Shown piece after piece: positions 17,541 to 25,303 of a stretch of 33,905 bases of DNA. The notes under the pieces were generated by a model, which did no database searches, was not told the origin of the DNA, and worked only from the letters and a program-made list of their open reading frames with translations. A program made the translations under genes and the position numbers. Position 1 is the stretch's first letter; every line of letters starts with the position of its first letter. The stretch is from Burkholderiales bacterium RIFCSPLOWO2_02_FULL_57_36 (GTDB taxonomy: Bacteria; Pseudomonadota; Gammaproteobacteria; Burkholderiales; Burkholderiaceae_D): positions 1 to 33,905 of the forward strand of contig MESE01000046.1 of NCBI GenBank assembly GCA_001770855.1, given 5' to 3'.

Positions 17541-18614
17541 ATGTTTGATGAATCAAATTCCGGCACCAAAGAGATCGCGGAACAGCACCGGTTCGACCCG
17601 GCGCGGCTTGAACGATTTCTTGCCAAGAACCTGCCGGGCTTTTCGGGGCCGGTCTCGGTGCGGCAATTCAAGGGAGGGCAATCCAATCCGACCTACCAAT
17701 TGACCACCCCAACGCGCGCTTACGTCATGCGTGCCAAACCGGGTCCGGCCGGCACGCTGCTGCCATCGGCGCATGCGATCGAGCGTGAGTTCCGTGTGCT
17801 CACGGCGCTGCACGGCAGCGACGTACCGGTAGCGGAGCCGCTGCTGTTGTGCGACGACGAAGATATTATCGGCCGTGCGTTCTACATCATGGAGATGGTC
17901 GAAGGACGCGTATTGTGGGATCCGGCCATGCCGGGCGTCTCGCGCGACGAGCGCGCCATGCTTTACGATGAAATGAATCGGGTGATGGCCACGCTGCACA
18001 CAGTCGATATCGCGGCGCGAGGTTTATCGGATTACGGCAAGCCTGGAAATTATTTCGCACGGCAAATCGACCGTTGGACTCGACAATACCGCTCCGCTGA
18101 AATGGAGTCGATCGAGGCGATGGACCAGTTGATCGCATGGCTGCCGAAAAACATGCCGGCGGATGACGGGTTGAGCTCGATCGTTCACGGCGATTATCGT
18201 GTCGATAACCTGATTTTCGGTTCGCAAGGACCGAAGGTGCTGGCGGTACTCGATTGGGAATTGTCAACGCTCGGGCATCCGCTGGCGGATTTTTCGTATC
18301 ACTGCATGGCGTGGAACGCGCCGCGCGAATTTCGCGGTTTGGCTGGACAGGATCTGGCAGCGCTCGGCATTCCGAACGAGCGCGAGTATGTGGAAAAATA
18401 TTGCAGGCGAACCGGCTTCGACATCACAGGCAACTGGAATTTCTATCTGGCTTTCAATATGTTCCGGTTGGCCGGTATCAACCAGGGTGTCGCCAAACGC
18501 GCATTGGACGGTATCGCATCGAGCGACCTGGCGCGGCAAGTCGGCAACACCACCAGACCGCTTGCCGAGATGGCCTGGTCGTATGCCGAAAAAGTTGAAA
18601 AAAATATCGGCTGA
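17541..18614 (+). CDS. APH-fold phosphotransferase (ACAD10/11 or LvaA-like kinase)
   Basis: 357 residues of the aminoglycoside phosphotransferase/choline kinase fold. ATP-binding lysine Lys66 lies in YVMRAKPGP, the catalytic loop HGDYRVDN is at 216-223 (Asp218, Asn223), and the metal motif VLDWE is at 236-240. The N-terminal segment VRQFKGGQSNPTYQLTT is typical of the subgroup fused to or paired with ACAD10/11. It is not an antibiotic-resistance enzyme by context: in the levulinate (lva) pathway such a kinase phosphorylates 4-hydroxyacyl-CoA before the dehydrogenase removes phosphate. It starts 17 bases after the SDR relic. Last gene of the operon; the next gene is convergent. Confidence 0.9.
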   Translation: MFDESNSGTKEIAEQHRFDPARLERFLAKNLPGFSGPVSVRQFKGGQSNPTYQLTTPTRAYVMRAKPGPAGTLLPSAHAIEREFRVLTALHGSDVPVAEPLLLCDDEDIIGRAFYIMEMVEGRVLWDPAMPGVSRDERAMLYDEMNRVMATLHTVDIAARGLSDYGKPGNYFARQIDRWTRQYRSAEMESIEAMDQLIAWLPKNMPADDGLSSIVHGDYRVDNLIFGSQGPKVLAVLDWELSTLGHPLADFSYHCMAWNAPREFRGLAGQDLAALGIPNEREYVEKYCRRTGFDITGNWNFYLAFNMFRLAGINQGVAKRALDGIASSDLARQVGNTTRPLAEMAWSYAEKVEKNIG

Positions 18615-18675
18615 TTTGACCGGCTGGCGGCAGCCCTTTGCCGCGCCGCCATTTTCCAAAAGAGCCTTGCGATAT

Positions 18676-19452
18676 TCATAAACGCGTGGATAGCAGTATT
18701 CGCAAAGAACCGTCGGTTCTTAAGACATCGGAAGGCTTGATGCCAAGCAGCTTCCGGCAACTGTTGCTGAAGTGTGCGGAATCACTAAATCCTGCCATTA
18801 ACGCCGCTTCCGTCAGGGACATGCCTTGGCTTATAAGGCCGACGATACTGCGCAAACGCAGCCATACGCGATAGCGCCTTAACGGCAATCCCATGTTTGC
18901 GGCAAATAGCACCGAAAGACGGCTCGCCGAAAGGCAAACGCTGTCGGCTAATTCTTGTGCCGTGAAATTGCGGTCGGGCTGGGCCTGCATGATCTCTATT
19001 GCCCTGAGCACTCTGGGATCGAGTTGGCGGAACTCGCCTAAATTCGGCAAAAGCTGCAGCGCAATCTTTTCCAGCAACGCATCTCCCTGCTGCGGGTGAT
19101 TGCCTTGAAGTGCATCGGTATCGGCCAGCCACGCCTTGGTTATCTCTTGAGGCGCGCTGAGACATGTTTTCGGCAGACTGTAACGAATTAAAAATTCACG
19201 GTAGATCCGGCTCTGTTCTTCAAAAAACAGCACTGCGACGGCCTGTCCGTTAAAAGACAATGCATGCTCGACGCCTCCCGGCACAAACAATTTCTCGTAA
19301 TGCCGCCATGCGCTTCCAGCCGTTTCCCGAGCGCGAATCGGCGCATGCACTCCCAGGCATAGTGCGCTCGCGCTATGCCGATGCTGGCCAATGTCGGGTA
19401 ATGGCCCGACATACAGGGTTAATTGATTTCCTAGAATTATTAAATTCTGCAC
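18676..19452 (-). CDS. AraC-family transcriptional regulator
   Basis: 258 residues. The C-terminal ~100 residues hold the two HTH motifs of AraC proteins: FTAQELADSVCLSASRLSVLF and the conserved second helix pair MSLTEAALMAGFSDSAHFSN, ending LLGIKPSDVLR. The N-terminal part (QHRHSASALCLGVHAP, FVPGGVEHALSF) looks like a cupin-type effector domain. The start codon is GTG at 19452 with no good Shine-Dalgarno site, and no internal ATG would preserve the N-terminal domain. It diverges from the alpha/beta hydrolase gene across only 77 bases, so it probably controls that gene and itself. The effector is unknown. Confidence 0.9.
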   Translation of the reverse strand: MQNLIILGNQLTLYVGPLPDIGQHRHSASALCLGVHAPIRARETAGSAWRHYEKLFVPGGVEHALSFNGQAVAVLFFEEQSRIYREFLIRYSLPKTCLSAPQEITKAWLADTDALQGNHPQQGDALLEKIALQLLPNLGEFRQLDPRVLRAIEIMQAQPDRNFTAQELADSVCLSASRLSVLFAANMGLPLRRYRVWLRLRSIVGLISQGMSLTEAALMAGFSDSAHFSNSCRKLLGIKPSDVLRTDGSLRILLSTRL

Positions 19453-19529
19453 AAGGGGTTCAATGTCAGTTCGTTTTTACAAGTGTGTTGATATTTGATC
19501 GAAATACAATAGCTTATACCCATACCGAA

Positions 19530-20417
19530 ATGCACAAATTGAACATGATAAACACCGAACGAGCCGGTGGATTCCTGGCCGCGCCCCATCAATACGCCGA
19601 TCTTGAAGGACTGCGCATCGGGTATCGGGATTACGGTGAAGGACCTGTTCTGGTGATGCTGCATGGCTGGCCGCTGAATGGCGATACATTTGCATCGGTT
19701 GTGGATGCAATCGCCACGCAATGCCGCTGCATTGTGCCGGATTTACCCGGGGCGGGCATGACCCGATGGTCGACGCATCACGACTTGAGTCCGGTTGGGC
19801 AGGCCCGGCTGATTCAAGCCTTGCTCGCGGCATTGAATATTACCGATTACAGCTTACTCGGGAACGATAGCGGCGGCATGGTCGCACGTTATCTTGCCGG
19901 CGGGCGAGAATCGCCTGTCAATAAATTGGTATTGCTCAATACGGAAATACCGCGGCATCGCGCACCCTATCAGCGCTTGTATAAGTGTCTGGCGCGATGG
20001 CTTCCCGGATATAGCGCCATTGCGCGGATACAGCTCAAATTTGATGCATATCTACGCTCTCGTCAGGGATTTGGCGGCACCTTGTATAACCATCAGCATC
20101 TCCTCGGCAGTTTTAATCGCCGTTTTATTTTGCCGCTGACTCGATCCAGACAGCGCATGAACGAAGCCACGCTTTCTTTTGTCGCCATGCTCAATTGGCC
20201 GCAACTGGACGAGTTGCGCTATGTCCACGAACGCATTCAAGCGCCTACCTTGTTTATCTGGGGACGGCAGGACGACACCTTTCCCGAAGCGCGTGCTGTT
20301 GAAATGAGCCGAAGTTTTAAGAAGCTCGCAGGGTTCATCAGTATCGATAAAGCGAAACTTTATGTCCATGAAGACCAGCCGGAACAAGTGGCTCAACACC
20401 TAAGCGCATTTTTGTAG
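19530..20417 (+). CDS. Alpha/beta hydrolase with Asp nucleophile (epoxide hydrolase/dehalogenase type)
   Basis: 295-residue alpha/beta hydrolase. The oxyanion motif HGWP is at 45-48, the nucleophile elbow G-N-D-S-G at 111-115 with Asp113, the acid in WGRQDDTF (Asp248 or Asp249), and the likely catalytic His280 in VHEDQP. An Asp nucleophile is typical of epoxide hydrolases and haloalkane or haloacid-type dehalogenases, which go through an alkyl-enzyme ester, rather than Ser esterases. A helical cap lies at about 140-230. ATG 19530 is chosen because homology starts just after it; 19545 is also possible and neither has a clear ribosome site. The frame extends upstream to 19260, but that part overlaps the AraC gene and is not protein-like. 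AraC-controlled; substrate unknown. Confidence 0.85.
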   Translation: MHKLNMINTERAGGFLAAPHQYADLEGLRIGYRDYGEGPVLVMLHGWPLNGDTFASVVDAIATQCRCIVPDLPGAGMTRWSTHHDLSPVGQARLIQALLAALNITDYSLLGNDSGGMVARYLAGGRESPVNKLVLLNTEIPRHRAPYQRLYKCLARWLPGYSAIARIQLKFDAYLRSRQGFGGTLYNHQHLLGSFNRRFILPLTRSRQRMNEATLSFVAMLNWPQLDELRYVHERIQAPTLFIWGRQDDTFPEARAVEMSRSFKKLAGFISIDKAKLYVHEDQPEQVAQHLSAFL

Positions 20418-20526
20418 TCCCTGAGGTTGCCGCCATGCTTGCCGCTCCCTGGAGTGAAAATGCTGATAAACCTCAGCTTACGGCTGAATCTGCAACTCCT
20501 GACAAGGCAGTGACACGGCAAAGTCC

Positions 20527-20554
20527 TTGACAGGGAGATTATTTCTGCTATTCT
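20527..20554 (+). promoter_or_regulatory. Sigma70 promoter of arsR-type operon
   Basis: A perfect -35 TTGACA (20527-20532) and -10 TATTCT (20549-20554) are separated by 16 bases. Transcription would begin near 20561, inside the 18-bp operator dyad and only about 5 bases before ATG 20566, implying leaderless or nearly leaderless translation of the regulator. Confidence 0.65.
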
Positions 20555-20556
20555 AC

Positions 20557-20574
20557 ATTCGTCTAATGACGAAT
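20557..20574. promoter_or_regulatory. ArsR-type operator, site 1
   Basis: ATTCGTCTAATGACGAAT is a perfect 7-bp inverted repeat around TAAT. It begins 2 bases after the -10 hexamer and spans the predicted transcription start and the first ATG, an ideal place for an autorepressor. A second copy with 14 of 18 positions identical lies at 20912-20929. Confidence 0.7.
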
Positions 20575-20895
20575 AAACTTATGGAAAACCCTTGCTGCAA
20601 CACCGATCCATCCCGGAATCCACCTGAACTCAACTTCGATGAAGTTGCGGAATTGTGCAAGGCGCTTGGCCATCCGGCACGGGTGCGGTTGCTGAAACAC
20701 CTGATTGACTACGGCTCCTGCTATTTCGGAAATTTGAGCGACGTGCTGCCGCTGGCGGCGTCGACGGTTTCGCAGCACGTGACGATTTTGAAGGAGGCGG
20801 GGTTGATTATCGGCACCTCCGACGAGCAACGGATGTGCTATTGCATCAATAAGCAGCGGCTTTCGCAGTTGAAGGCACTGATTTCGGGTCTTTGA
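20566..20895 (+). CDS. ArsR/SmtB-family repressor
   Basis: 109-residue winged-helix regulator of the ArsR family. Core motifs: LCKALGHPARVRLLKHL, a recognition region LPLAASTVSQHVTILKEAGLI, and the wing TSDEQRMCYCINKQRL. Cysteines occur as a pair near the N-terminus (MENPCCNTD), as GSCYFG before the recognition helix, and as CYC in the wing; these could bind a metal(loid), but the set does not exactly match the classical ArsR CVC or SmtB sites. Start ATG 20566 lies inside the operator; ATG 20581 (MENPCC) is an alternative, and neither has a ribosome site. A strong promoter and dyad imply autoregulation, and the flavoprotein and hydroxylase downstream are the probable targets. Confidence 0.9.
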   Translation: MTNKLMENPCCNTDPSRNPPELNFDEVAELCKALGHPARVRLLKHLIDYGSCYFGNLSDVLPLAASTVSQHVTILKEAGLIIGTSDEQRMCYCINKQRLSQLKALISGL

Positions 20896-20911
20896 TTTTT
20901 TTTGCTCAATT

Positions 20912-20929
20912 ATTCGTCTTTCGCCGAAT
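20912..20929. promoter_or_regulatory. ArsR-type operator, site 2
   Basis: ATTCGTCTTTCGCCGAAT has the same length, ends and half-sites (ATTCGTCT...CGAAT) as site 1. It lies between the repressor stop codon and the ribosome site of the flavoprotein gene. Recurrence of the same dyad within 360 bases, in the two upstream gaps of this operon, supports a shared regulator. Confidence 0.6.
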
Positions 20930-20944
20930 TACTAGGAGATGAAA

Positions 20945-22444
20945 ATGAACATTCAGCACAATGCACTGCCTGTTGCAGTGCTTGGCGCCGGGCCGGTCGG
21001 AATGGCGGCTGCGGCGCATCTGATCCAGCGCGGATTTACGCCGCTCATACTGGAGTCCGGTGACACGGTCGGCGCGAATCTTGAGAGCTTCCGGCACGTC
21101 AAGCTATTTTCTCCTTGGCGCTACAACATCGATGCGGCGGCGCGCAGCCTGCTGGAGGCTGCAGCTTGGCAGGCGCCCGATCCGGAGCACTTGCCGACCG
21201 CCGGGGAATTCATTGAACACTACCTGCAGCCGCTGGCGGATCTTCCGCGCATTGCCGCCTGCCTCAAGCTGCGGCACAGGGTAAACCGGATAAGTCGGCA
21301 AGGGCAGGACAAAATCAAAACCGCCGGCCGGGACAGCTTGCCGTTTCTGATTCGAGTGCATACGCCGGCCGGTGAACAAGAATTTGCGGCGCAGGCGATC
21401 CTGGATGCCAGCGGTACCTGGAGTCAGCCCAATCCGCTTGGCGCCAGCGGCATTCCGGCAATCGGCGAGAGCAGTCTGCAGTCGTCCATCGCGTACGGCA
21501 TGCCGGACATCCTTGGCGCCGCGCGCTCCCGTTATGCAGGAAAGCGCACGCTGGTGGTAGGCGCCGGACATTCAGCGGCCGCCAACCTGATCGCATTGGC
21601 ACAACTGGCCGACGAAGAGCCCGGCACGACACTGGTCTGGGCGATTCGCGGAAAAGAGCTTGGCAAGCTGCTCGGCGGCGGTGAAGCCGACGGATTGCCT
21701 GAACGCGGCCGCCTGGGCATCCGCTTGCGGGAGTTGCGCAACGCCGGACGGCTTACGCTCGTGACGAACTTTCGCGTGCGTGAATTGCGCCGGCAAAACG
21801 ATCAGATCGAAGTGCTCGGCGAGCCGCAAGACGGCATCGCGCCGTCGATCGAGCGCATCGACCGGATCATCGCCGCAACCGGCAGCAGGCCGGAACTGCA
21901 GATCGCCAGGGAGTTGCGAACAAGGGTAGACCCATGGATAGAAAGCACCGAAGCACTGGCGCTTCTGATCGACCCCAACCTGCATAGCTGCGGAACAGTC
22001 CAGCCGCATGGACACCGCGAACTTGCACATCCTGAATCCGGGTATTACGCGGTCGGCGCCAAGAGTTACGGACGCGCGCCCAATTTTTTGATGGCGACCG
22101 GGTATGTACAGGTGAGATCCGTGGTAGCCGCGTTGGCGCACGATATGGCTGCGGCGGATGATGTTCGGCTCGCGCTTCCCGGGACGGGTGTCTGCAGTAC
22201 CGACTATTTGGGCGAATCGGCTGCCGGGCAGGGCAGCGGCGGCTGCTGCGGCGGACCGGCTGCAGTGAAAGATCCGGCAGTGCATGAACCTGTGGCCGAA
22301 ACCGGTTGCTGCGGCGGCGCCGCGCCCGTCGGCAGCAGCGCGTGCTGCGTACTGGACGCGGAACAAAAAGCCAAGGGAAATGCCGGCTGCGGCTGCAATA
22401 CAACGAACGCCGAAGCGGCCAAAGCTGCTGCGTGCTGCGGTTAA
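20945..22444 (+). CDS. FAD/NAD(P)-dependent oxidoreductase with Cys-rich tail
   Basis: 499-residue flavoprotein of the flavin-monooxygenase/thioredoxin-reductase-like superfamily. The FAD Rossmann motif GAGPVG is at 15-20, the second dinucleotide motif GAGHSA at 206-211, and the ATGSRPE element near 311-317. The last ~70 residues form a Gly/Ala-rich tail with vicinal cysteines at 434-435, 455-456, 467-468 and 497-498 plus Cys482 and Cys484, a rare feature suited to metal(loid) or thiol binding. Start: AGGAG directly touches ATG 20939, so ATG 20945 with 6-base spacing is preferred. Flavin monooxygenases named ArsO occur in some ars operons, but identity with them cannot be claimed. It sits between the ArsR repressor and the membrane hydroxylase. 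Confidence 0.85.
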   Translation: MNIQHNALPVAVLGAGPVGMAAAAHLIQRGFTPLILESGDTVGANLESFRHVKLFSPWRYNIDAAARSLLEAAAWQAPDPEHLPTAGEFIEHYLQPLADLPRIAACLKLRHRVNRISRQGQDKIKTAGRDSLPFLIRVHTPAGEQEFAAQAILDASGTWSQPNPLGASGIPAIGESSLQSSIAYGMPDILGAARSRYAGKRTLVVGAGHSAAANLIALAQLADEEPGTTLVWAIRGKELGKLLGGGEADGLPERGRLGIRLRELRNAGRLTLVTNFRVRELRRQNDQIEVLGEPQDGIAPSIERIDRIIAATGSRPELQIARELRTRVDPWIESTEALALLIDPNLHSCGTVQPHGHRELAHPESGYYAVGAKSYGRAPNFLMATGYVQVRSVVAALAHDMAAADDVRLALPGTGVCSTDYLGESAAGQGSGGCCGGPAAVKDPAVHEPVAETGCCGGAAPVGSSACCVLDAEQKAKGNAGCGCNTTNAEAAKAAACCG

Positions 22445-22497
22445 TCGATCTATTCCGATCAATGCCGATTCAATCATTCCAATAACGTGAGGACAAG

Positions 22498-23424
22498 ATG
22501 AAATTTTTCGTTTCCAGAATATTTTTCCCGATGGCGGTCATAGGTAGTTTTTTCATTTTCCTGGTCGTGCGCGAAACAGGGGGCAACCTGGAAATCGCGA
22601 TCTTTTTACCCAGTATCGCGCTCATGCTGCTGGCCGTTTACCTGGAGCGGAAGATACCGTTTCTTGCGGAATGGAACACGCCGCAGCGCGACTTGGGAAC
22701 GGACCTGACCAGCGCCGGCGTCGCGATGTTCGTGACCGAACCGATACTCAAACTCGCGGGACCGGTCATCATGGTCGCGCTGTACGGCTTGCTTGCACGA
22801 CAGGACGCATTCGGTTTATTTCCGACCGCGCTTCCATTCGTGCTTCAAGTCTTGCTGGCCGTCCTGATCGCCGAATTCGGCAGCTACTGGGTACACCGCT
22901 GGCATCATGCCAGTCCGCGCCTCTGGTGGCTGCACGCGCTGCACCATGGCAGCCGGCGCCTCTACGCAATCAACAACTTCCGCGTGCACCCGGTCAACCA
23001 TGCACTCAGCGTATTTGCCGGGATTCTTCCGCTCATGTTCATCGGGGCGCCCGCGGATGTACTGATGGGTTACCTGGCATTGACTTCGCCGGTTGTGCTG
23101 CTTCAGCATGCCAACCTGCCGTTCAGGAACGGCCTGCTGAACTATGTCTTCAGCACGAATGAAGTACATCGTTGGCATCATTCAACCGTGCCGGACGAGG
23201 CAAACCGCAACTTCGGCCGTGCCATCGTGATCTGGGATCTGGTATTCGGCACCTTCCGTTATAGCAGCCAAGCCAACAAACCGCAGGCGGTCGGCTTGTT
23301 TGACGGAGGAACTTATCCAGCCGACCTGTCGTATGTGCGCCAGGTATTTTCGATGTTTCGCCGCGATCCTCGCGCTCCCGGATGCTGCGATCGATGCGCA
23401 TCCGGATGCTGCGCGTCGGCATAG
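22498..23424 (+). CDS. Sterol desaturase/fatty acid hydroxylase-family protein with Cys-rich tail
   Basis: 308-residue integral membrane di-iron enzyme of the fatty acid hydroxylase superfamily. Membrane helices lie at about 8-25, 33-48, 70-98 and 112-130, with further helices near 168-205. All histidine clusters are present: HRWHH 133-137, HALHH 146-150, NFRVHPVNH (His164, His168) and NEVHRWHH with 224-228. Members use oxygen to hydroxylate or desaturate lipids; the substrate is unknown. The C-terminus ends GCCDRCASGCCASA, with cysteines at 296, 297, 300, 304 and 305, echoing the tail of the flavoprotein 53 bases upstream. The flavoprotein could supply electrons. GAGGA precedes the ATG. Third gene of the ArsR-controlled unit. 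Confidence 0.9.
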   Translation: MKFFVSRIFFPMAVIGSFFIFLVVRETGGNLEIAIFLPSIALMLLAVYLERKIPFLAEWNTPQRDLGTDLTSAGVAMFVTEPILKLAGPVIMVALYGLLARQDAFGLFPTALPFVLQVLLAVLIAEFGSYWVHRWHHASPRLWWLHALHHGSRRLYAINNFRVHPVNHALSVFAGILPLMFIGAPADVLMGYLALTSPVVLLQHANLPFRNGLLNYVFSTNEVHRWHHSTVPDEANRNFGRAIVIWDLVFGTFRYSSQANKPQAVGLFDGGTYPADLSYVRQVFSMFRRDPRAPGCCDRCASGCCASA

Positions 23425-23555
23425 GGATAACAGCGTGTGCCGGATCGCGGAACTACGCGGCAGATGAGCGGATTTGAGAATTTTCGTCTAACAATGGAAC
23501 TTTCGGCCCGTTGAGTTGCTCTATATCAACTTAACGGATTGTCACCGGGAGGTCT

Positions 23556-24995
23556 ATGAAATTTCGAAAGTCCGCGGAATGGCAAAAAGATAAGAAATGG
23601 TTCCCGTCAGTCGAAGAAGCAACTATCGGTGAGCGCAAGCGCGCGCTTTTATTTTCCCTTGCCGTCGGTCTGGTGACGATCGCCCTGATTCCGGTATCCG
23701 GAATCGAGCGCATCAATTTTCCAGAGTTCCTGGCTGCGTATCAGACGGCAATTATTGCCGCCTACTTGATCGCCGCCTATCTTATTTTTGCCCTCTATCG
23801 CGCCAACCATGCGCTTTCATCCCTCTATTTATGCGGTGGATGTCTTTATGCCGGCGTCGTGCTGCTGGCACAATCCGCGGAGTCGTTGTATGTGCCGGTT
23901 TCGCTTGCCTCGCTGCAGGTGCTGCCCGCCGGTCCGCAAACTTCCATCTGGTTCTGGGTCTTCTGGCATGCCGCGCTGCCGGTGTCGATTGCATTGTATG
24001 CGCTCAGCGAATGGATGCGGCCCGGTTACATTGTCGTGCGCCCGGAACGAGCTGCCGTATGGTTTGGCGTCGCCATCGTATTGTTGATCGGCGCAAGCAT
24101 TGCCGCGGTGACGGTATTTCATGAGTGGATGCCGGCGCTCGATCTTGGCGGCAATATCCGGAGTATGCACAGCAAGGGGGCGGTTCCCGGGCTGATGGCA
24201 TTGACGGTAACGGCTTTGCTCCTGCTTTGGCGGGCTACCGGATTTCATACGGTCCTGCAGGTCTGGCTTGGCGTTGCACTGGTCGCCCTGCTATTTGATA
24301 ATGTGACTTCCATCATCGGCGGCCACCGCTTGTCGGTCGGCTGGTACGTCGGCCGGATCGATGGCTTGATATCGGCATCCGTCATGTTGCTGGTCTATCT
24401 GGGCGAGATCAACCGCGCTTACCTGAAGACGACAAATAGCGCCAGGCGTCTGGCGACTGCCAATGCGTTGCTCGAGGCCAAAGTGGATCTGGCCGGCCTG
24501 GACTTCCTTACCGGGCTGCCGGGGCGGGCGAGCTTCATCGAGCGAGTCAGGTTGCTGCGCGCACGCAATATCGGAAACGGCACGATCGTCGCGGTGTTGA
24601 TCATCGATCTGGACGGCTTCAAGAAAGTAAACGACACCTTGGGACACGAGCAGGGCGACAAGGTGCTGGTACAGACCGCCGAGGTATTGCGTTCGACATT
24701 GCGCGACACGGATATCGCGGGACGTTTTGGCGGCGATGAATTCGTCGTATGCCTGTTCGCGCCTTATTCGGTAGTCCAGGAAACCATGATCAATATTGCC
24801 GGACGCATCGTCGCCGGAATCCGAGAACTGGGCAGCGGTATCGGCTGCAGCATCGGCATCAGCCTGTGCATTGCCGACCGCTTGAACCTGAGCTCCGCGT
24901 TACAGCAAGCCGACAAGGCAATGTACCTGGCGAAGAAGCATGGCAAGAATCGCTTCGTGATTCATGGCCAGGCTCAATATTGCGAGGCAGCGTAG
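23556..24995 (+). CDS. MASE4-type membrane diguanylate cyclase
   Basis: 479 residues. About eight membrane helices from 30 to 285 form a MASE4-like sensor: FPEFLAAYQTAIIAAYLIAA, a P-x-GPQTSIWFWVFWHAALP segment, and further helices. A GGDEF domain follows from about 312 to 472. Catalytic features look complete: metal Asp351 in LIIDLDGFKKVND, GGDEF at 392-396, and the inhibitory RxxD site RDTD at 383-386, so active synthesis of c-di-GMP with product inhibition is predicted. GGGAGG precedes the ATG. It stands alone between the hydroxylase and pilU, and begins the c-di-GMP/pilus block. The signal sensed by MASE4 is not known from the sequence. Confidence 0.92.
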   Translation: MKFRKSAEWQKDKKWFPSVEEATIGERKRALLFSLAVGLVTIALIPVSGIERINFPEFLAAYQTAIIAAYLIAAYLIFALYRANHALSSLYLCGGCLYAGVVLLAQSAESLYVPVSLASLQVLPAGPQTSIWFWVFWHAALPVSIALYALSEWMRPGYIVVRPERAAVWFGVAIVLLIGASIAAVTVFHEWMPALDLGGNIRSMHSKGAVPGLMALTVTALLLLWRATGFHTVLQVWLGVALVALLFDNVTSIIGGHRLSVGWYVGRIDGLISASVMLLVYLGEINRAYLKTTNSARRLATANALLEAKVDLAGLDFLTGLPGRASFIERVRLLRARNIGNGTIVAVLIIDLDGFKKVNDTLGHEQGDKVLVQTAEVLRSTLRDTDIAGRFGGDEFVVCLFAPYSVVQETMINIAGRIVAGIRELGSGIGCSIGISLCIADRLNLSSALQQADKAMYLAKKHGKNRFVIHGQAQYCEAA

Positions 24996-25303
24996 CCACG
25001 CCAAAACTTGTTTGGGACGCGGCAGCCGTGCGGTCGCCCAGTGATCGCGCCCGATCAGTCCAGCATTGAAAATTCCGGCGCCACTTCCAACGCTGACGCT
25101 CAATCCGGCGTTGGCGCCGCGCCAAAGTGCGAATGGAAAAATTGTCAGTTTGAAAACCGATACGCGGAAGCACTCGCCAAACACGATGAAATAGTTTCCT
25201 TGTGGCACTATAATGACGCCTGCACCGCCAGTCCGGCAGCCTGCTTTTTCGCTTCCCTCGCCGCGCCGCCGACGATTATTGTGCCGTATAAACAAGGATT
25301 TAG
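24996..25303. other. Intergenic region before pilU
   Basis: 308 bases. No supported gene: frames through it on both strands lack recognisable motifs and start signals. A TATAAT lies at 25209-25214, about 90 bases before pilU, but its -35 is poor, so it is only a weak promoter candidate. AAGGA lies about 6 bases upstream of the pilU ATG. CAAAACTTGTTTGG near 25012 is a small imperfect dyad resembling CAAAACCTGTTTGG at about 7440-7453. Confidence 0.4.

Noticed and set aside
17541..18614. Aminoglycoside resistance gene
   Set aside because: The fold is APH, but the context (acyl-CoA dehydrogenase operon) and the N-terminal motif match the ACAD10/11-linked kinases, not antibiotic-modifying enzymes.
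25203..25218. Sigma54-like TGGCAC before pilU
   Set aside because: The -24 part matches, but the -12 GC is misplaced (TGACG instead of TTGC), so the promoter type is not supported.
24996..25303. Possible small or degraded gene upstream of pilU
   Set aside because: Frames on both strands lack motifs, ribosome sites and family resemblance.
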